In this document: one piece after another, positions 48,349 to 60,524 of the stretch
Position numbering within the stretch: position 1 is the first letter of the stretch
Layout of the letters: each line of letters begins with the position of its first letter
NCBI GenBank assembly: GCA_036583965.1
Contig: JAZBQD010000001.1
Coordinates: 20,442,941 to 20,506,940, forward strand
DNA length: 64,000 nt
Origin: Prunella strophiata
Lineage: Eukaryota > Chordata > Aves > Passeriformes > Prunellidae
Direction: 5' to 3'
Notes under the pieces: model-generated
Seen by the model: the letters and a program-made list of their open reading frames with translations, nothing else
Databases searched by the model: none
What the model was told of the DNA's origin: nothing
Position numbers and translations under genes: made by a program

Positions 48349-49959
48349 AAACCTCCTCTTTAAATGCAAACATTCACTTAAAATTGTTTAAAAATTATTT
48401 TTAAAAGTCCCTTTCAGGCACAGAGGTCCTGAACTCCCTCCCAACCACACTGATTTCACCAAAAAGGAGGAGATGAAAGGCTTGGACTTCATGAGGCCTT
48501 TTCTCTACTTTACCCAAACTTTGCTTAACCTCTTTATTCCTTGCCCCAATTGACCACATTTTGCTCATGAGGTCTAAAAGAGGGAGGGAAGAGAGGATAA
48601 GGGCACCCATCAGCACTCTGCTGCTCACTCATGACACTTCAGATTCTGTGTTAGAGTCTTTGAGTCCAGAAACAACAAAAGTGTTTCTTACATTAAAAAA
48701 GGAAGAAATACAAATAGATAAAAATATAGAATTATATATATATAATTATTTATTTATATATAAATATATATATATAAAGTCCTGGTTACAATGGCTCTGT
48801 TTGCATTTGGAGACACCAATCCTAACCCCTAAAACCCCAACCCAGCCTCAGCCTGCCCCAGGTGCTGCTACCTGGGGAACATCCCCCCAGCACAGGCAGT
48901 GCCTTGGCTGCTGCTGAGTTCCAGGGCTGGAAATCAGGGACTGGGGGCTGGAAAAGCCTCTCACAGCATCAAATCTTCCCTTCCCAGCAGGGCCAAGGCC
49001 ACCACTGACCATGGCCCCAAGGGCCACATCCACACACTTTGAGATCCCCCCAGGGATGGGAGGGATGGGCAGCTGTGCCAGGGCTGGGCAGCTCTTCCCA
49101 CAGAGAAATAATTCCAAATGCCCAATCCAGACCTCTCCTGGCCCAGCTTGAGGCCGTGCCCACCCTCTAACCCACCCCAAAGGGAAATCCAGCAATCTCC
49201 CCAATTAAAACAATCAATCACTGCTTGGGCACTGTACATGAAAGAGCAGAGGCTGCAGACAGAAAGGATTCTCACCACTGGCATTTTCTGAAGCAATATT
49301 TCAACAAAAGGAAAAAGCCTTCCATCACCTCCTGGAAACGCCAGCTTGCAGAGAAATAAATATCTCTTTTGTATCAAAGCGATTCCCAATCCCTTTGATA
49401 AATCTTACCACTGTGCAGTTGAAACAACCCCATGAAGGGCTGGAAGAATCATCTAAATGCATCTGAACAACTCTGTTTATTTTGTATTCCAGAGCTCATC
49501 GCGCCAGCCCGCAGAGCTCCTCCATTAGTCTTTAAAAATAGTATTAAAGGACATTTCCGTCTATTTAAATTATGTCTATTTTCATTTAAATGAGCTGCTA
49601 AATAACAAGCTCCACGCCAGCGTTGTGCTGGAGTGTGTGACTGTGAGAAATACACTTCAAACAAAACAAATTAGGGAACCTGGAAATTGCTACAGCAGAG
49701 CAAGGACATATTTTTGGGCAAAAGTAAACAGAGAACAACAGCAAGTCATCAGAAATATGATAATAAACCCCCCGTGCTCCGTGTGTGAGGAACACCACAT
49801 AAGGAGTGGCTCACTGCACTCCTGTGAGGGCTTTATTTATAAAACAATGCTCAGAACTGGCAGCTTCCTTCTTTAAATGGAGAGGGACTAATTCCCTTCC
49901 CTGGCCTGGCTCCTCAGCCCCAGCAGGTCGTGGGAATTCTGAGCTGTCCCACCCAGCAT
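48349..49959. other. Single-copy interval with AT tract and MEF2-like site
   Basis: It includes a (TA)n-rich tract at 48717-48778. A CpG-poor part near 49480-49620 holds TTAAAAATAG at 49532-49541, an exact match to the MEF2 consensus YTAWWWWTAR, near CATTTAAATG. Overlapping frames up to 142 codons near 48850-49390 show no domain. Confidence 0.5.
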
Positions 49960-50106
49960 CCATCCATCCATGGATCCCTCTGTCCATCCATCATCCATCC
50001 ATCCATGGATCCCTCTATCCATCCATCCATGGATCCCTCTATCCATCCATCCATCCATCCATGGATCCCTCCATCCATCCATCCATGGATCCCTCCATCC
50101 ATCCTA
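49960..50106. repeat. (ATCC)n tetranucleotide with CATGGATCCCTC blocks
   Basis: Runs of CATC or ATCC are separated by CCATGGATCCCTCTATCC segments, giving a 30-40-bp compound repeat. On the minus strand it reads as a Gly-Trp-Met-Asp repeat, of no significance. Confidence 0.95.
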
Positions 50107-50465
50107 ACCCCCAGGACAGCATTCCTGGGACAGCCCAGTGCTCCCAGCCCAGCCCAAGCCCAGGCCCAGACTGGCTGGGCAGAGCTCCCCTGGCAGGCTC
50201 AGGGACAGCAGGCACAGCTCTCTCAGAGCTCTGCACCCTGGAGGTGTGGGATTTGTGGGAGCTGAGTGGAATAACAAAAAACAACAAACCTCAAGGAACC
50301 TTGGCATGAAGGCTGGGACTCCCTGAGTTCACCTCCTGTGCTCTCATCACTTTTCTCCAGCTGGTAAAAAATATTGGGATTGACCTCTCTAGGACTCAAA
50401 CCTCATGGGATTAAAGTCCTGGCTCTGCTGGCTTAGGATCAGATTCATGGAACCAAAGAATTACA
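50107..50465. other. Single-copy interval; no gene recognised
   Basis: GC-rich then mixed composition. I see no repeat or coding signal. Confidence 0.6.
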
Positions 50466-50690
50466 GAACCAGAATTATGGAATCCCAGAAGGGTTTGGGG
50501 GGGAAGGGATCCCCAAATCCCACCCAGTGCCACCCCTGCCATGGCAGGGACACCTCCCACTGTCCCAGGTGCTCCCAGCCCCAGTGTCCAGCCTGGCCTT
50601 GGGCACTGCCAGGGATCCAGGGGCAGCCACAGCTGCTCTGGGCACCCTGTGCCAGCCCTGCCCACCCTCACAGGGAACAATTCCTTCACT
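50466..50690 (-). mobile_element. CR1 LINE 3' fragment, antisense
   Basis: It is preceded by degenerate end repeats (AAAGAATTACAGAACC, AGAATTATGGAATCCC). It then reads GGTTTGGGGGGGAAGGGATCC, GCCATGGCAGGGACACC and CCTTGGGCACTGCCAGGG, ending at GGGAACAATTCC. It is a complete young-type tail of the standard truncated length. Confidence 0.94.
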
Positions 50691-52054
50691 TACCAAAGCT
50701 AAAGAAGCATCAAAGTTTGCCTTAAACTAAACCCCCCTCTATGACACATCAGGAATTTGTCCATTATCAAACACATCAAGAGCAGGTTAGAGAAGGAATG
50801 CTCCACTTGGGGCACAGCTCAAACAGCAGCACTGGGAACCTCTCAGGAAATGTGCCTGGAATTTGGAGCTTCCAGAGCAGGCTGGGCACACCCACCCCCA
50901 GCAAGGAGACCCTGACCCTGCTGGCTGCCACTTGGATTTTTAATCACTGCCAAACCAGTACAGCTCCTCGTGTTTTGCAGCAAGTTGAGGCCAGGGTCTC
51001 ATTCAGCCACCTACTATGTGTTGCTTGGATATGGATTATTATTTCCCAAGCAGGATGTGGAATATTTTATTTCTGTACCAACGGATCTTGCTCACACGCA
51101 ATCATTTGCATTCTTAAGAAGCCAACCCAGTCTGCTTTGTAACTCCTGTGAGCCCAGAAAAAGCATCCCCCCACTCCCTCTGTCTTGGGAACGGAATTTT
51201 CACAGCACACTAAGTATCTTCTGATCAGAATTTTGGGGTTTTTATAAAAATACAGCTCTGGCATGCCAAGGCACATTAGGCAAGAGAAGGAACAAAGTCA
51301 CACAGTAACAATGAACGTCATAAATAATTAATAAGTACAAATATATGAACTGAGAACAGGGATCAGAGCATGTGTGAGTATTTGGGCTTAGTAAAACACT
51401 AAAAGTAGCTCACACATAAAACCACCTTCTGCCATGGCTGTAAAGCTGCCCCTTCTCCCCTGGCACTCTGGAATGGTTTCTAAAAACCAGAAAGGTTTGG
51501 GTCTTTTTGTTGTTATATTTCCAAAGGAATAAATCCATCTTCTGTAATCAGAAAGTGTAGGAAGTATTCTCAATATAGGTAATTTACATCTATATTTACC
51601 CTCTAGAATACTGCCAGCTCTGATGAGATGTAAAGAAACAATTCAATGTATACATTTGGTGCTCTAGCCATGCCACAAATCATGTGCACTTAATTCAACA
51701 GGGCCATAAACCCCAGAACTACAGGAGTAATCAAGAACCTACTTAACCTTTCTGCAGCAACACTGCAAAAACTTAGTGTGAAATATGTGACAATCCCCTA
51801 AAATTATAACGAAAGGGCAGCGAGCAAGGTGTGCTGTAAAACACAATCGGCGTGGAGGCAAGAAAAACTGAGAAAATAGAAGAAAAATTAGTTCTGGAGT
51901 CATGCTCAGTAATAGCTGATGTATGCTCACAATAAAATGAGATGCAGAATGCAAAACCACTCGAAAATAAAAGCATAATTTCAACAGTATTCAGCCAGCA
52001 GGTCTAAGATTTACAGAATTCCTGTGGGTTGGAGGAAAAAAGGAATGAAACTAT
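50691..52054. other. AT-rich single-copy interval; no gene recognised
   Basis: Largely AT-rich from 51000 on, with no tandem array and no frame above 133 codons. No domain recognised. Confidence 0.6.
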
Positions 52055-52250
52055 AACACAGAATCCCAGAACCTTTAAGGTTGGAAAAGCCCTCCCAGCC
52101 CATGGAGTCCCAGCTGTGCCCATGCCCACCCTGTCCCCAGCCCAGAGCTCTGAGTGCCACCTCCAGGGATGGGCACTCCAACCCTCCTGGGCAGCCCCTG
52201 CCAAGGCCTGAGCACCCTTTCCATGGGGAAAAAAATTCCTCCTAAAACAC
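52055..52250 (-). mobile_element. CR1 LINE 3' fragment, antisense, older subfamily
   Basis: ACACAGAATCCCAGAACC at the end is followed by TTTAAGGTTGGAAAAGCCC, CACCTCCAGGGATGGGCAC and CCCTTTCCATGGGG, matching the GGTTGGAAAAG-type CR1 tail. Moderate divergence suggests an older insertion than the GGTTTGGG-type copies. Confidence 0.88.
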
Positions 52251-53475
52251 ATAAAGGTTTTTAAACCCAAGATCATAAAACAATTCTGAATTAAGGCTCA
52301 GGTATATTCTGTTAGATTGATGGAATTGCAAGACAGAGAAAGGAGACCCAGGGCAATTGGGAGGAGTTTTCCTGCAGAGCCCACCTTGGTTCAGCCAGCT
52401 ATGGAAGCTCAGATGGACACAGCTATATTTCAATACTTATACATATATTTATATATAATATCTCTATATCTGGATTCTTGCAGAAAGCTCAGAAGTTTTA
52501 ATTTCTCCAAGATAACCTGGAGCCAAGTGCAGATTTTCCCCACACAAAGTCCTGAAGGCTTTCACCAGCAGCGTGGTACTGCCCCTGCATGCACTTTTGA
52601 AATAAAGAAATAATGTAATATTTAAAACTTCAGCTCCTCAAAGTCAGACCTCGAATCTACACTTGGAAAATTAAATAGTTTGCCTGATCACAGAAGTCCC
52701 AAATGGTGAATAATTTCTGTCAGCCCACACGTCTCTTTTGTAGAAGGGGAGAATTAAAACATTCATAGGTATTTGTAAAATGAAATACAGATTTACTTCA
52801 AGAAAATCATAGCACACCATGGTTGGAGGTGGCACTTTGAGGTAATTACTGCAATTTCTTCTACAATTTCACAGCCAGGTCAGGGAACCTGTGCATTATT
52901 TGGTACATTTAAAATGGGAAATGTGCCCTGCTGTCAGAGCTGTGGGGTCTCAGGACAATCCTGCAGCTGAGGTGGAGCCCAGGGCTGAGATCCCAGAGCA
53001 CCCCAGCCCCAGTGCCAGGAGCAGAGCCTGTGCCACAGGAAGGGTGGAGTGGGAAGAGCCACACTCAGAACAACACCTGCCACGAGGTTTTGCTTCCCAA
53101 GCACTTAATGATGGAATCAGGGATGTCCTGAGCTGGCAGGAGCCACCAGGACCATCCAGGCCAGCTCCTGTCACTTATTCTGAGCCAATTCACTTTGACA
53201 TGCCCTGAAAGGCTTAACCTGGAACGGGCTGGAGAATGACAGAAAAGGGATTAAAAAATAAATAACTCAGTCTGGTGTTTGTGCCTCATCTTTGAGATAC
53301 TTCTCTTCTGAGAAGTCTTCTAATTTCCCAGCCTTTCAAATTTTATCTCTACAAGCCTCTCCCAAACCTTGAACGGCAACAATTAAAATCCACGTGTTAG
53401 AAGCACCATTAGCTACAAAGTGAACAGGAAAGTTCCAGGGACGAGGAACTAGTGCAGCTCGCCCCAGAGTCAGGT
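52251..53475. other. AT-rich single-copy interval; no gene recognised
   Basis: Includes an ATATATTTATATATAATATC patch near 52441-52460. The rest is mixed. A 105-codon plus-strand frame (52891-53208) has no recognised domain. Confidence 0.6.
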
Positions 53476-56010
53476 AATGCCATCCCATCCCATCCCATCC
53501 CATCCCATCCCATCCCATCCCATCCCATCCCATCCCACTGCTCCAGCCCAGCCCATCCCATCCCATCCCACTGCTCCAGCCCAGCCCATCCCATCCCATC
53601 CCACCCCACTGCTCCAGCCCATCCCATCCCATCCCACCCCACTGCTCCAGCCCAGCCCATCCCATCCCACTGCTCCAGCCCATCCCATCCCACTGCTCCA
53701 GCCCATCCCATCCCATCCCATCCCATCCCACTGCTCCAGCCCATCCCATCCCACTGCTCCAGCCCATCCCATCCCATCCCACCCCACTGCTCCAGCCCAT
53801 CCCATCCCATCCCACTGCTCCAGCCCAGCCCATCCCATCCCACTGCTCCAGCCCATCCCATCCCACTGCTCCAGCCCATCCCATCCCATCCCACTGCTCC
53901 AGCCCAGCCCATCCCATCCCATCCCATCCCATCCCATCCCACTGCTCCAGCCCATCCCATCCCATCCCACTGCTCCAGCCCATCCCATCCCACCCCACTG
54001 CTCCAGCCCATCCCATCCCACTGCTCCAGCCCATCCCATCCCACTGCTCCAGCCCATCCCATCCCATCCCATCCCACTGCTCCAGCCCAGCCCATCCCAT
54101 CCCATCCCACTGCTCCAGCCCATCCCATCCCACTGCTCCAGCCCATCCCATCCCACTGCTCCAGCCCAGCCCATCCCATCCCACTGCTCCAGCCCAGCCC
54201 ATCCCATCCCACTGCTCCAGCCCAGCCCATCCCATCCCACTGCTCCAGCCCAGCCCATCCCATCCCACTGCTCCAGCCCAGCCCATCCCATCCCACCCCA
54301 CTGCTCCAGCCCAGCCCATCCCATCCCACTGCTCCAGCCCATCCCATCCCACCCCACTGCTCCAGCCCAGCCCATCCCATCCCACCCCACTGCTCCAGCC
54401 CATCCCATCCCATCCCACTGCTCCAGCCCATCCCATCCCACTGCTCCAGCCCAGCCCATCCCATCCCACTGCTCCAGCCCAGCCCATCCCATCCCACTGC
54501 TCCAGCCCATCCCATCCCATCCCATCCCATCCCACTGCTCCAGCCCAGCCCATCCCATCCCACTGCTCCAGCCCATCCCATCCCACTGCTCCAGCCCAGC
54601 CCATCCCATCCCATCCCATCCCACTGCTCCAGCCCAGCCCATCCCATCCCACTGCTCCAGCCCATCCCATCCCATCCCACTGCTCCAGCCCAGCCCATCC
54701 CATCCCACTGCTCCAGCCCAGCCCATCCCATCCCATCCCACTGCTCCAGCCCATCCCATCCCATCCCATCCCACTGCTCCAGCCCATCCCATCCCATCCC
54801 ACTGCTCCAGCCCAGCCCATCCCATCCCACCCCACTGCTCCAGCCCAGCCCATCCCATCCCATCCCACTGCTCCAGCCCAGCCCATCCCATCCCACTGCT
54901 CCAGCCCATCCCATCCCATCCCACTGCTCCAGCCCAGCCCATCCCATCCCACTGCTCCAGCCCAGCCCATCCCATCCCATCCCACTGCTCCAGCCCATCC
55001 CATCCCATCCCATCCCACTGCTCCAGCCCATCCCATCCCATCCCACTGCTCCAGCCCAGCCCATCCCATCCCACCCCACTGCTCCAGCCCAGCCCATCCC
55101 ATCCCATCCCACTGCTCCAGCCCATCCCATCCCATCCCACTGCTCCAGCCCAGCCCATCCCATCCCACTGCTCCAGCCCAGCCCATCCCATCCCATCCCA
55201 TCCCATCCCATCCCATCCCACTGCTCCAGCCCAGCCCATCCCATCCCACTGCTCCAGCCCAGCCCATCCCATCCCATCCCATCCCACTGCTCCAGCCCAT
55301 CCCATCCCATCCCACTGCTCCAGCCCATCCCATCCCACTGCTCCAGCCCATCCCATCCCATCCCATCCCATCCCACTGCTCCAGCCCAGCCCATCCCATC
55401 CCATCCCATCCCACTGCTCCAGCCCATCCCATCCCACTGCTCCAGCCCATCCCATCCCACCCCACTGCTCCAGCCCATCCCATCCCACTGCTCCAGCCCA
55501 GCCCATCCCATCCCATCCCACTGCTCCAGCCCATCCCATCCCACTGCTCCAGCCCAGCCCATCCCATCCCATCCCATCCCATCCCATCCCACTGCTCCAG
55601 CCCAGCCCATCCCATCCCATCCCACTGCTCCAGCCCATCCCATCCCACCCCACTGCTCCAGCCCATCCCATCCCATCCCATCCCATCCCATCCCATCCCA
55701 CTGCTCCATCCCATCCCATCCCATCCCATCCCACTGCTCCAGCCCAGCCCATCCCATCCCACCCCACTGCTCCAGCCCAGCCCATCCCATCCCATCCCAT
55801 CCCATCCCACCCCACTGCTCCATCCCATCCCATCCCATCCCATCCCACTGCTCCATCCCATCCCATCCCACTGCTCCAGCCCATCCCATCCCATCCCATC
55901 CCATCCCACTGCTCCAGCCCATCCCATCCCATCCCATCCATCCCATCCCATCCCACTGCTCCAGCCCAGCCCATCCCATCCCATCCCACCCCACTGCTCC
56001 ATCCCATCCT
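53476..56010. repeat. 2.5-kb CCCAT / CTGCTCCAGCCCAG compound minisatellite
   Basis: Blocks of two to about twelve CCCAT pentamers alternate with CCACTGCTCCAGCC, with or without an extra CAGCC. The left edge is a pure (CCCAT)n run of about 12 copies. The minus strand is GGGAT-rich, so four G triplets with two-base loops occur again and again, the textbook G-quadruplex pattern. Frames are open on both strands for 880-975 codons because neither unit contains a stop. They encode only Pro/Ser/His or Gly/Trp/Met repeats. Confidence 0.99.
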
Positions 56011-56550
56011 GGGCATCCAGGGGAGCTGGGGCAGCTGGAGGATTGGCCTCCCATGGGTTTGCTCCAGCAGCGGCTCCTCCATGGTTTGTGGTGTCTCCAA
56101 AGCCAGGAGGAACCCCCACACCTGGGCAGGGCCAGGAGTGGCCTCAGCCTTCCCAAAGAGCCAGAACCCAGCCAGGGCAACATCTTACAGAGCAATCCCC
56201 CACTGCCATTCCTTAATCCAAAAGGGCTCTGGTGGATCCTGAGTACAAGCCATTCCCATCCCAAATATCCTCTTTTGCAGAGCCAAACCTTCTCCTGGGC
56301 AGAGCAGGGACAGGGAGCCTGGCTGGGGCACTTGGCTCCAGGAGCAGCTGTGGCACAGCTGGGGCTGGAGATGCCCTAACCCACCTTCAGCAGCACAGAG
56401 AGAATGCACAGGTCAGGGCAGAACCAGGGCAGGCTGGTGAGGCCTTGAGAGGGCTGCCCTAGAGCAGAGGCTGGGCAGAGTTACAGAATAAAGCAGGGAT
56501 TTGTTCAAAGGATCTCCTCCTTGGGCAGCATAAGAGCCCAGCCAGGGCTG
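56009..56550. other. Single-copy interval; no gene recognised
   Basis: GC-rich with no repeats. Any long frames here are extensions of the adjacent array. Confidence 0.6.
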
Positions 56551-56667
56551 CACCCAAGATGAACCAAAATGGTCCCAAAATGAACCCAAGATGAACCAAA
56601 ATGGTCCCAAAATGACCCCAAGATGGACCAAAATGGTCCCAAAATGAACCAAAATGGCCTCAAAATG
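56551..56667. repeat. 32-bp short repeat (ATGAACCAAAATGGTCCCAA)
   Basis: About four units of ATGAACCAAAATGGTCCCAA plus AATGAACCCAAG, each itself made of two related halves. The minus strand reads as a Phe/Gly/His-rich repeat by chance. Confidence 0.9.
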
Positions 56668-58047
56668 CACGACCAGGCACGGGGTCTCTCACTGGGATCA
56701 GTTCTGCTCCATTTGCACCTTGGAGTTCATTGTCCCATTCCAGCTTTAGCCCCTGCAGTCCCACCCTGCTTGTTTTTCTCTCCTCAGCCCACGCTGTTTG
56801 TGCTCTTGGGCTGAGATTTGGATCATTTGTCCTTGGTGCCCAGCTGGAGCAGGAATTGTTTTGTCTCCCTGCTCTGTGCACAGAGCTCACCATCCCCTGA
56901 TGTGAAGTTCAGCCCCACACACTAAAGCAGCACAGAACCTGAAAAATGGAAAAGCTAAACCTGAGGCCTCACAGTCTGTGCAGTTACACTCCAGCAGAGG
57001 CAGGACGTGCCACGTTTCACTCCTGTGACCCAGCAGCTCCCCATAACTCAGGGCAGCAGGAAGCAAGAGCCACAGCTCAGGGATGGGCAAAGCCAGGCTG
57101 GGTACCCTGGTGATGCAGCACACTGCACTGACAGGAGAGCTGCAGAGACCGAAAATAAATGGATTTTATCATCTCCTATCAGTCTCTCGGGGGTAACATG
57201 GGCTATTTCAGGAATACTTCTCCAGCATCAAGGATAATTCAGAGGGAAAACGGACGGGAGCTGCTCACAGTGATCAGGAGCTGCCACGCTGCTCCTCCAG
57301 TAGTGAATGAATGGATCCAAGAGCTCCCGAGCCTCAGGGAGGGGCAGCCCAGCCCCGTGCCCCGAGCAATGAACTGTGACAGCAGAACAACACAGGTTAT
57401 TCCTATAATGCACACAGCCTTTCCCCTTCAAACACAACCCGAAAAAAACTCACTTTGTTTCTCTTTCACAGAAATCGCTCATTTTCCAGCTCCAGAGACA
57501 TGAATATTCATGGCTATTGTTTGCATGGGGGGGTTCCCCTCCACTCCATCCCAATTTCTGAAGTAAAATCTAAACTTCTGCTAAATTGCAGAACTCCAAT
57601 GGATACTTTGCTTTTAATTACTTTCCAAAGTGCTCGCTGTCTGACACTGAGGGATGCATTCTTCAGCTGGGTGATGCATTTATTTACTCCGCTGTGCTTT
57701 TGGAATGTGCAGAATGTTTATAATTAGGCTGTGTAGCCATGCGAGCCTTCAGCTGGTGTTTGCTGGGTTTAAAGCAGGTTTGTTCTGCATTTCCAGAGCA
57801 GGAAAAGCCACAACGCACCCTGAACGTTCTGCACTAATCTTTGTACTTCCAGGGTAGAGAAAAACCACTTTAAAATTCCAATTGTGGTATTGGAATGCTG
57901 CCGAGGGGCAGGGCAGAGATCCCTGCTCCAGCCAGGGACCCTGGGGCATTGCAGAGCTGGGACAATGACACTGAGCATGGCCTGGGAGGGCCCCCAGCAG
58001 CTCCAGCTCCTCCTGAACTGGGACAGGAGCTCTCCTTGGCATCAGGA
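56668..58047. other. Single-copy interval with a motif-dense candidate regulatory element
   Basis: The segment 57450-57735 is CpG-poor and dense in AT-rich motifs. It includes the perfect 12-bp palindrome ATGAATATTCAT (57500-57511), TGTTTGC (57518-57524), TGGAATGT and TAATTAG (57720-57726). No long open frame coincides with it. The rest is mixed single-copy DNA. Confidence 0.5.
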
Positions 58048-58112
58048 GCAGGACCTGGGCTGTAGAAGGTGTCCCTGCCACGGCCTCTGAGGTCCCTCCC
58101 AAACACCCTGGG
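58048..58112 (+). mobile_element. CR1 LINE terminal fragment, sense
   Basis: AGGTGTCCCTGCCACGG, then CTGAGGTCCCTCCCAAACACC and CTGGGATTCC is the last 60 or so bases of a CR1 tail. The region upstream is not clearly CR1. Confidence 0.6.
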
Positions 58113-59003
58113 ATTCCAAAGGGGAGCCTTTCCTTCCCCCCGGGCTGAGCCTGCCTGGTGACAGCAGTGGCAGCAGTGGCACTGCTCCAGCCCAGCCCCA
58201 GCACAGGGACAGGGCTCTCTCTGCTCCCACCTCCAAGGTCCCCACAGGCAGAGCCCAGCTCAGGCATCTCACAAAGCTCTGCACCTTCCTGAGCCCTGAA
58301 AAAGCCATTTCAGGCACGGAGGTGCCTCCTGGCTGCTGTCCTGCCCAGCAGTGGCACTGACACCCTTGGGACCAGCCTGACACCATCTGTGCAGCTCCTG
58401 GGGTCACAGCACTCCAAAACAGGCTAATTCTTTCTAATTAGGTAATTCATAAGCCAGGATTAAAGGATGGGGTCGTAGTCTTCATTATTTCGCACACCCA
58501 TTATTTTTAAATTGTTCTTGTTGGTTTCCACACTAAGAAATTCACATTTGGTGTCAGGTTGAACCATCTGTTAACACACATGTGATTTCAAAATTCTCCC
58601 TCATGTCATCCTGCAGCAGAGTCCCCACCCATATGTGATTCTCTCCACCACACAAATGTTCACTTACATCTTCCCAGCTCTCTGTACAAGTTTCCTGGTG
58701 AGTGCTCAGACACTGTATGATCTTCCCTTAGAACACTGGCACAAGCTGAACCCAGGGCACAGAACACACCAATCAAAGTTTTGCCACCTTCCCGTGCTGC
58801 TGTTACAGCTGGAGCCAAAGAGAGCTATGCAGTATGTGACTTTTCTGCTCAGGAGCTCAAAAATTAATAATGGAATACCATCCTCACTAAGAATCGCTTT
58901 TTCCTCCTTTATTTCCCCCCCAAACAACCTCACAAACTCCCATCTTCTTTCCCATAAAGTTTCAGTCATTTCCAAACCAACAGAGAATGCAGATTATGCA
59001 CTG
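58113..59003. other. Single-copy interval; no gene recognised
   Basis: GC-rich on the left and AT-rich after 58430. The 137-codon plus-strand frame at 58635-59048 runs into CR1 sequence and has no domain. Confidence 0.6.
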
Positions 59004-59084
59004 CTGTTGCTGCCCATGGCAGGGGGGTTGGATCTAGAAGGGCTTTAAGGTCTCTGCCAGCCCAGCCCAGGCTGTGATTCTGTG
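59004..59084 (+). mobile_element. CR1 LINE terminal fragment, sense
   Basis: CCCATGGCAGGGGGGTTGG, then AGAAGGGCTTTAAGGTCTC and GGCTGTGATTCTGTGA, ending with a recognisable ATTCTGTG terminal repeat. It is closer to the ancestral tail (GGGGGGTTGGA) than the young copies nearby. Confidence 0.82.
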
Positions 59085-59223
59085 AACACTCCCAAAAGGA
59101 GAGTGGGTACCCCCAGAGCCCCCAGAATCCAGCAGCACCCTTCCTTTGCAGGGGCAGCAGCTTTGGGATCCCTCCTGGGACAGAGTTACTGCCTTGAACA
59201 TCCTCCTCTAAATGTCACACAAC

Positions 59224-59455
59224 TGCAGAATCCCAAATGGTTTGGGTGGAAGGGACCTGGAAAATCACCCAGTGCCATGGCAGGGACACCTCCCACTGTC
59301 CCAGGTGCTCCCAGCCCCAGTGTCCAGCCTGGCCTTGGGCACTGCCAGGGATCCAGGGCCAGCCACAGCTGCTCTGGGCACCCTGTGCCAGCCCTGCCCA
59401 CCCTGCCAGGGAACAATTCCTGCCCAATATCTCCTCTAAACCAATATCCCAATCT
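59224..59455 (-). mobile_element. CR1 LINE 3' fragment, antisense
   Basis: It starts AGAATCCCAAATGGTTTGGG, then GGAAGGGACCTGGAAAATC, ACCCAGTGCCATGGCAGGG and GCCCACCCTGCCAGGGAAC. The usual CACCCCTG between GTGC and CCATGG is missing (8 bp). It lies 140 bp from an oppositely oriented CR1 tail. Confidence 0.94.
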
Positions 59456-60524
59456 CCCACACAACACCATCCATCCCTCCTCTCCTGCCCTATCCCATGG
59501 CATCTCCACTCTGCTCAGAAACACAGCTGTGGCAGTCTCCAGGGTTTTTCCAGCTGGCAGCAGAGGGAGGAACTGCAGAACCCAAAGGCTTTGGGAAGGT
59601 GTTTGGCTCCCAGAGCTCCCTGTGGCAGGAGCCTGGTGAGCTCAGGGCTGGGGGAGCTCTGCTCCCTGGGACAGCCCCAGCCAGGAGCAATTTCTGCAAG
59701 TCTGCAAGTTCCAGGTGCAGGGAATGACACTCCATCATTTTCCTTCTCTCCTTCTGAGATTTAAATAGGTCAAGTCCCTCGCTCAGTGCGGAGCAGGAAA
59801 TTGTACATCGCCACAATTGCATTTCAGAATGGATAATGGGCCCATTTAAGTGTTATCATTAGAGAAACGACAGCAAAATACAGCTGGGCAAGTCCTCCCC
59901 CTTCCCCACGCACTCCTGTACTGTGATGCCTCTAAGTTATTCCAATCTTCAGCTCTTTGCTTCCCATCACTGCCTCTCAAACACACAGAGGAGAAATTGG
60001 ATTAAATAATGTGCTGGAGAGAACACTTTGCCCGTGCAGCCGTGCTGAGCCTGCCAGCTGAGGGCTGCACGTGCCCAGGTGAGTTACTGAGGCTCAGGCT
60101 GCTCAGGGGAGAAAATCTGACACTGCAGCAGCTTTCCAACACCACCACGGTGGTCCCACAAACCCCCAGAGCAGTGGGGTCCCTTAGCAAAAATAACCAG
60201 GGAGAGAAGGAGAGAGTAAAAGAGAAGGGAAAATTAAATCCACACCTCACTTGATCTGAGGCAGTAACCCCCTTCCTAAACTCCACATCTGAACCCCCAT
60301 CCAAATCAGCAGCTCACACTCAGTTCTGTCACAGGTGTGGCAGGAAGGAGTGGGAGATCTCCTTAATGAGAGCTGAGAACACTGAACCAGACAGCTTTAA
60401 ACAGAGAAACCAAAAGGCGGAGCTTGGGCACCACAGGGCCTGGCAGGCAAGGAGCACTGGGTGACAGCTGAGAGTGCTGGGGGAATGGAAAGAGCCCTGA
60501 GCCTCAGGGGGGGCCTGGGATCCC
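59456..60524. other. Single-copy interval; no gene recognised
   Basis: GC-rich then mixed. GCCCAG|GTGAGT at 60072-60083 is a perfect 5' splice-site consensus, but no exon can be defined around it. Frames of 70-185 codons overlap with no domain. Confidence 0.55.

Noticed and set aside
53336..56379. Long Gly-Trp-Met-Asp and Pro-Ser-His frames on opposite strands
   Set aside because: Both strands of the CCCAT/CTCCAG array lack stops. Codon pattern follows the repeat period only.
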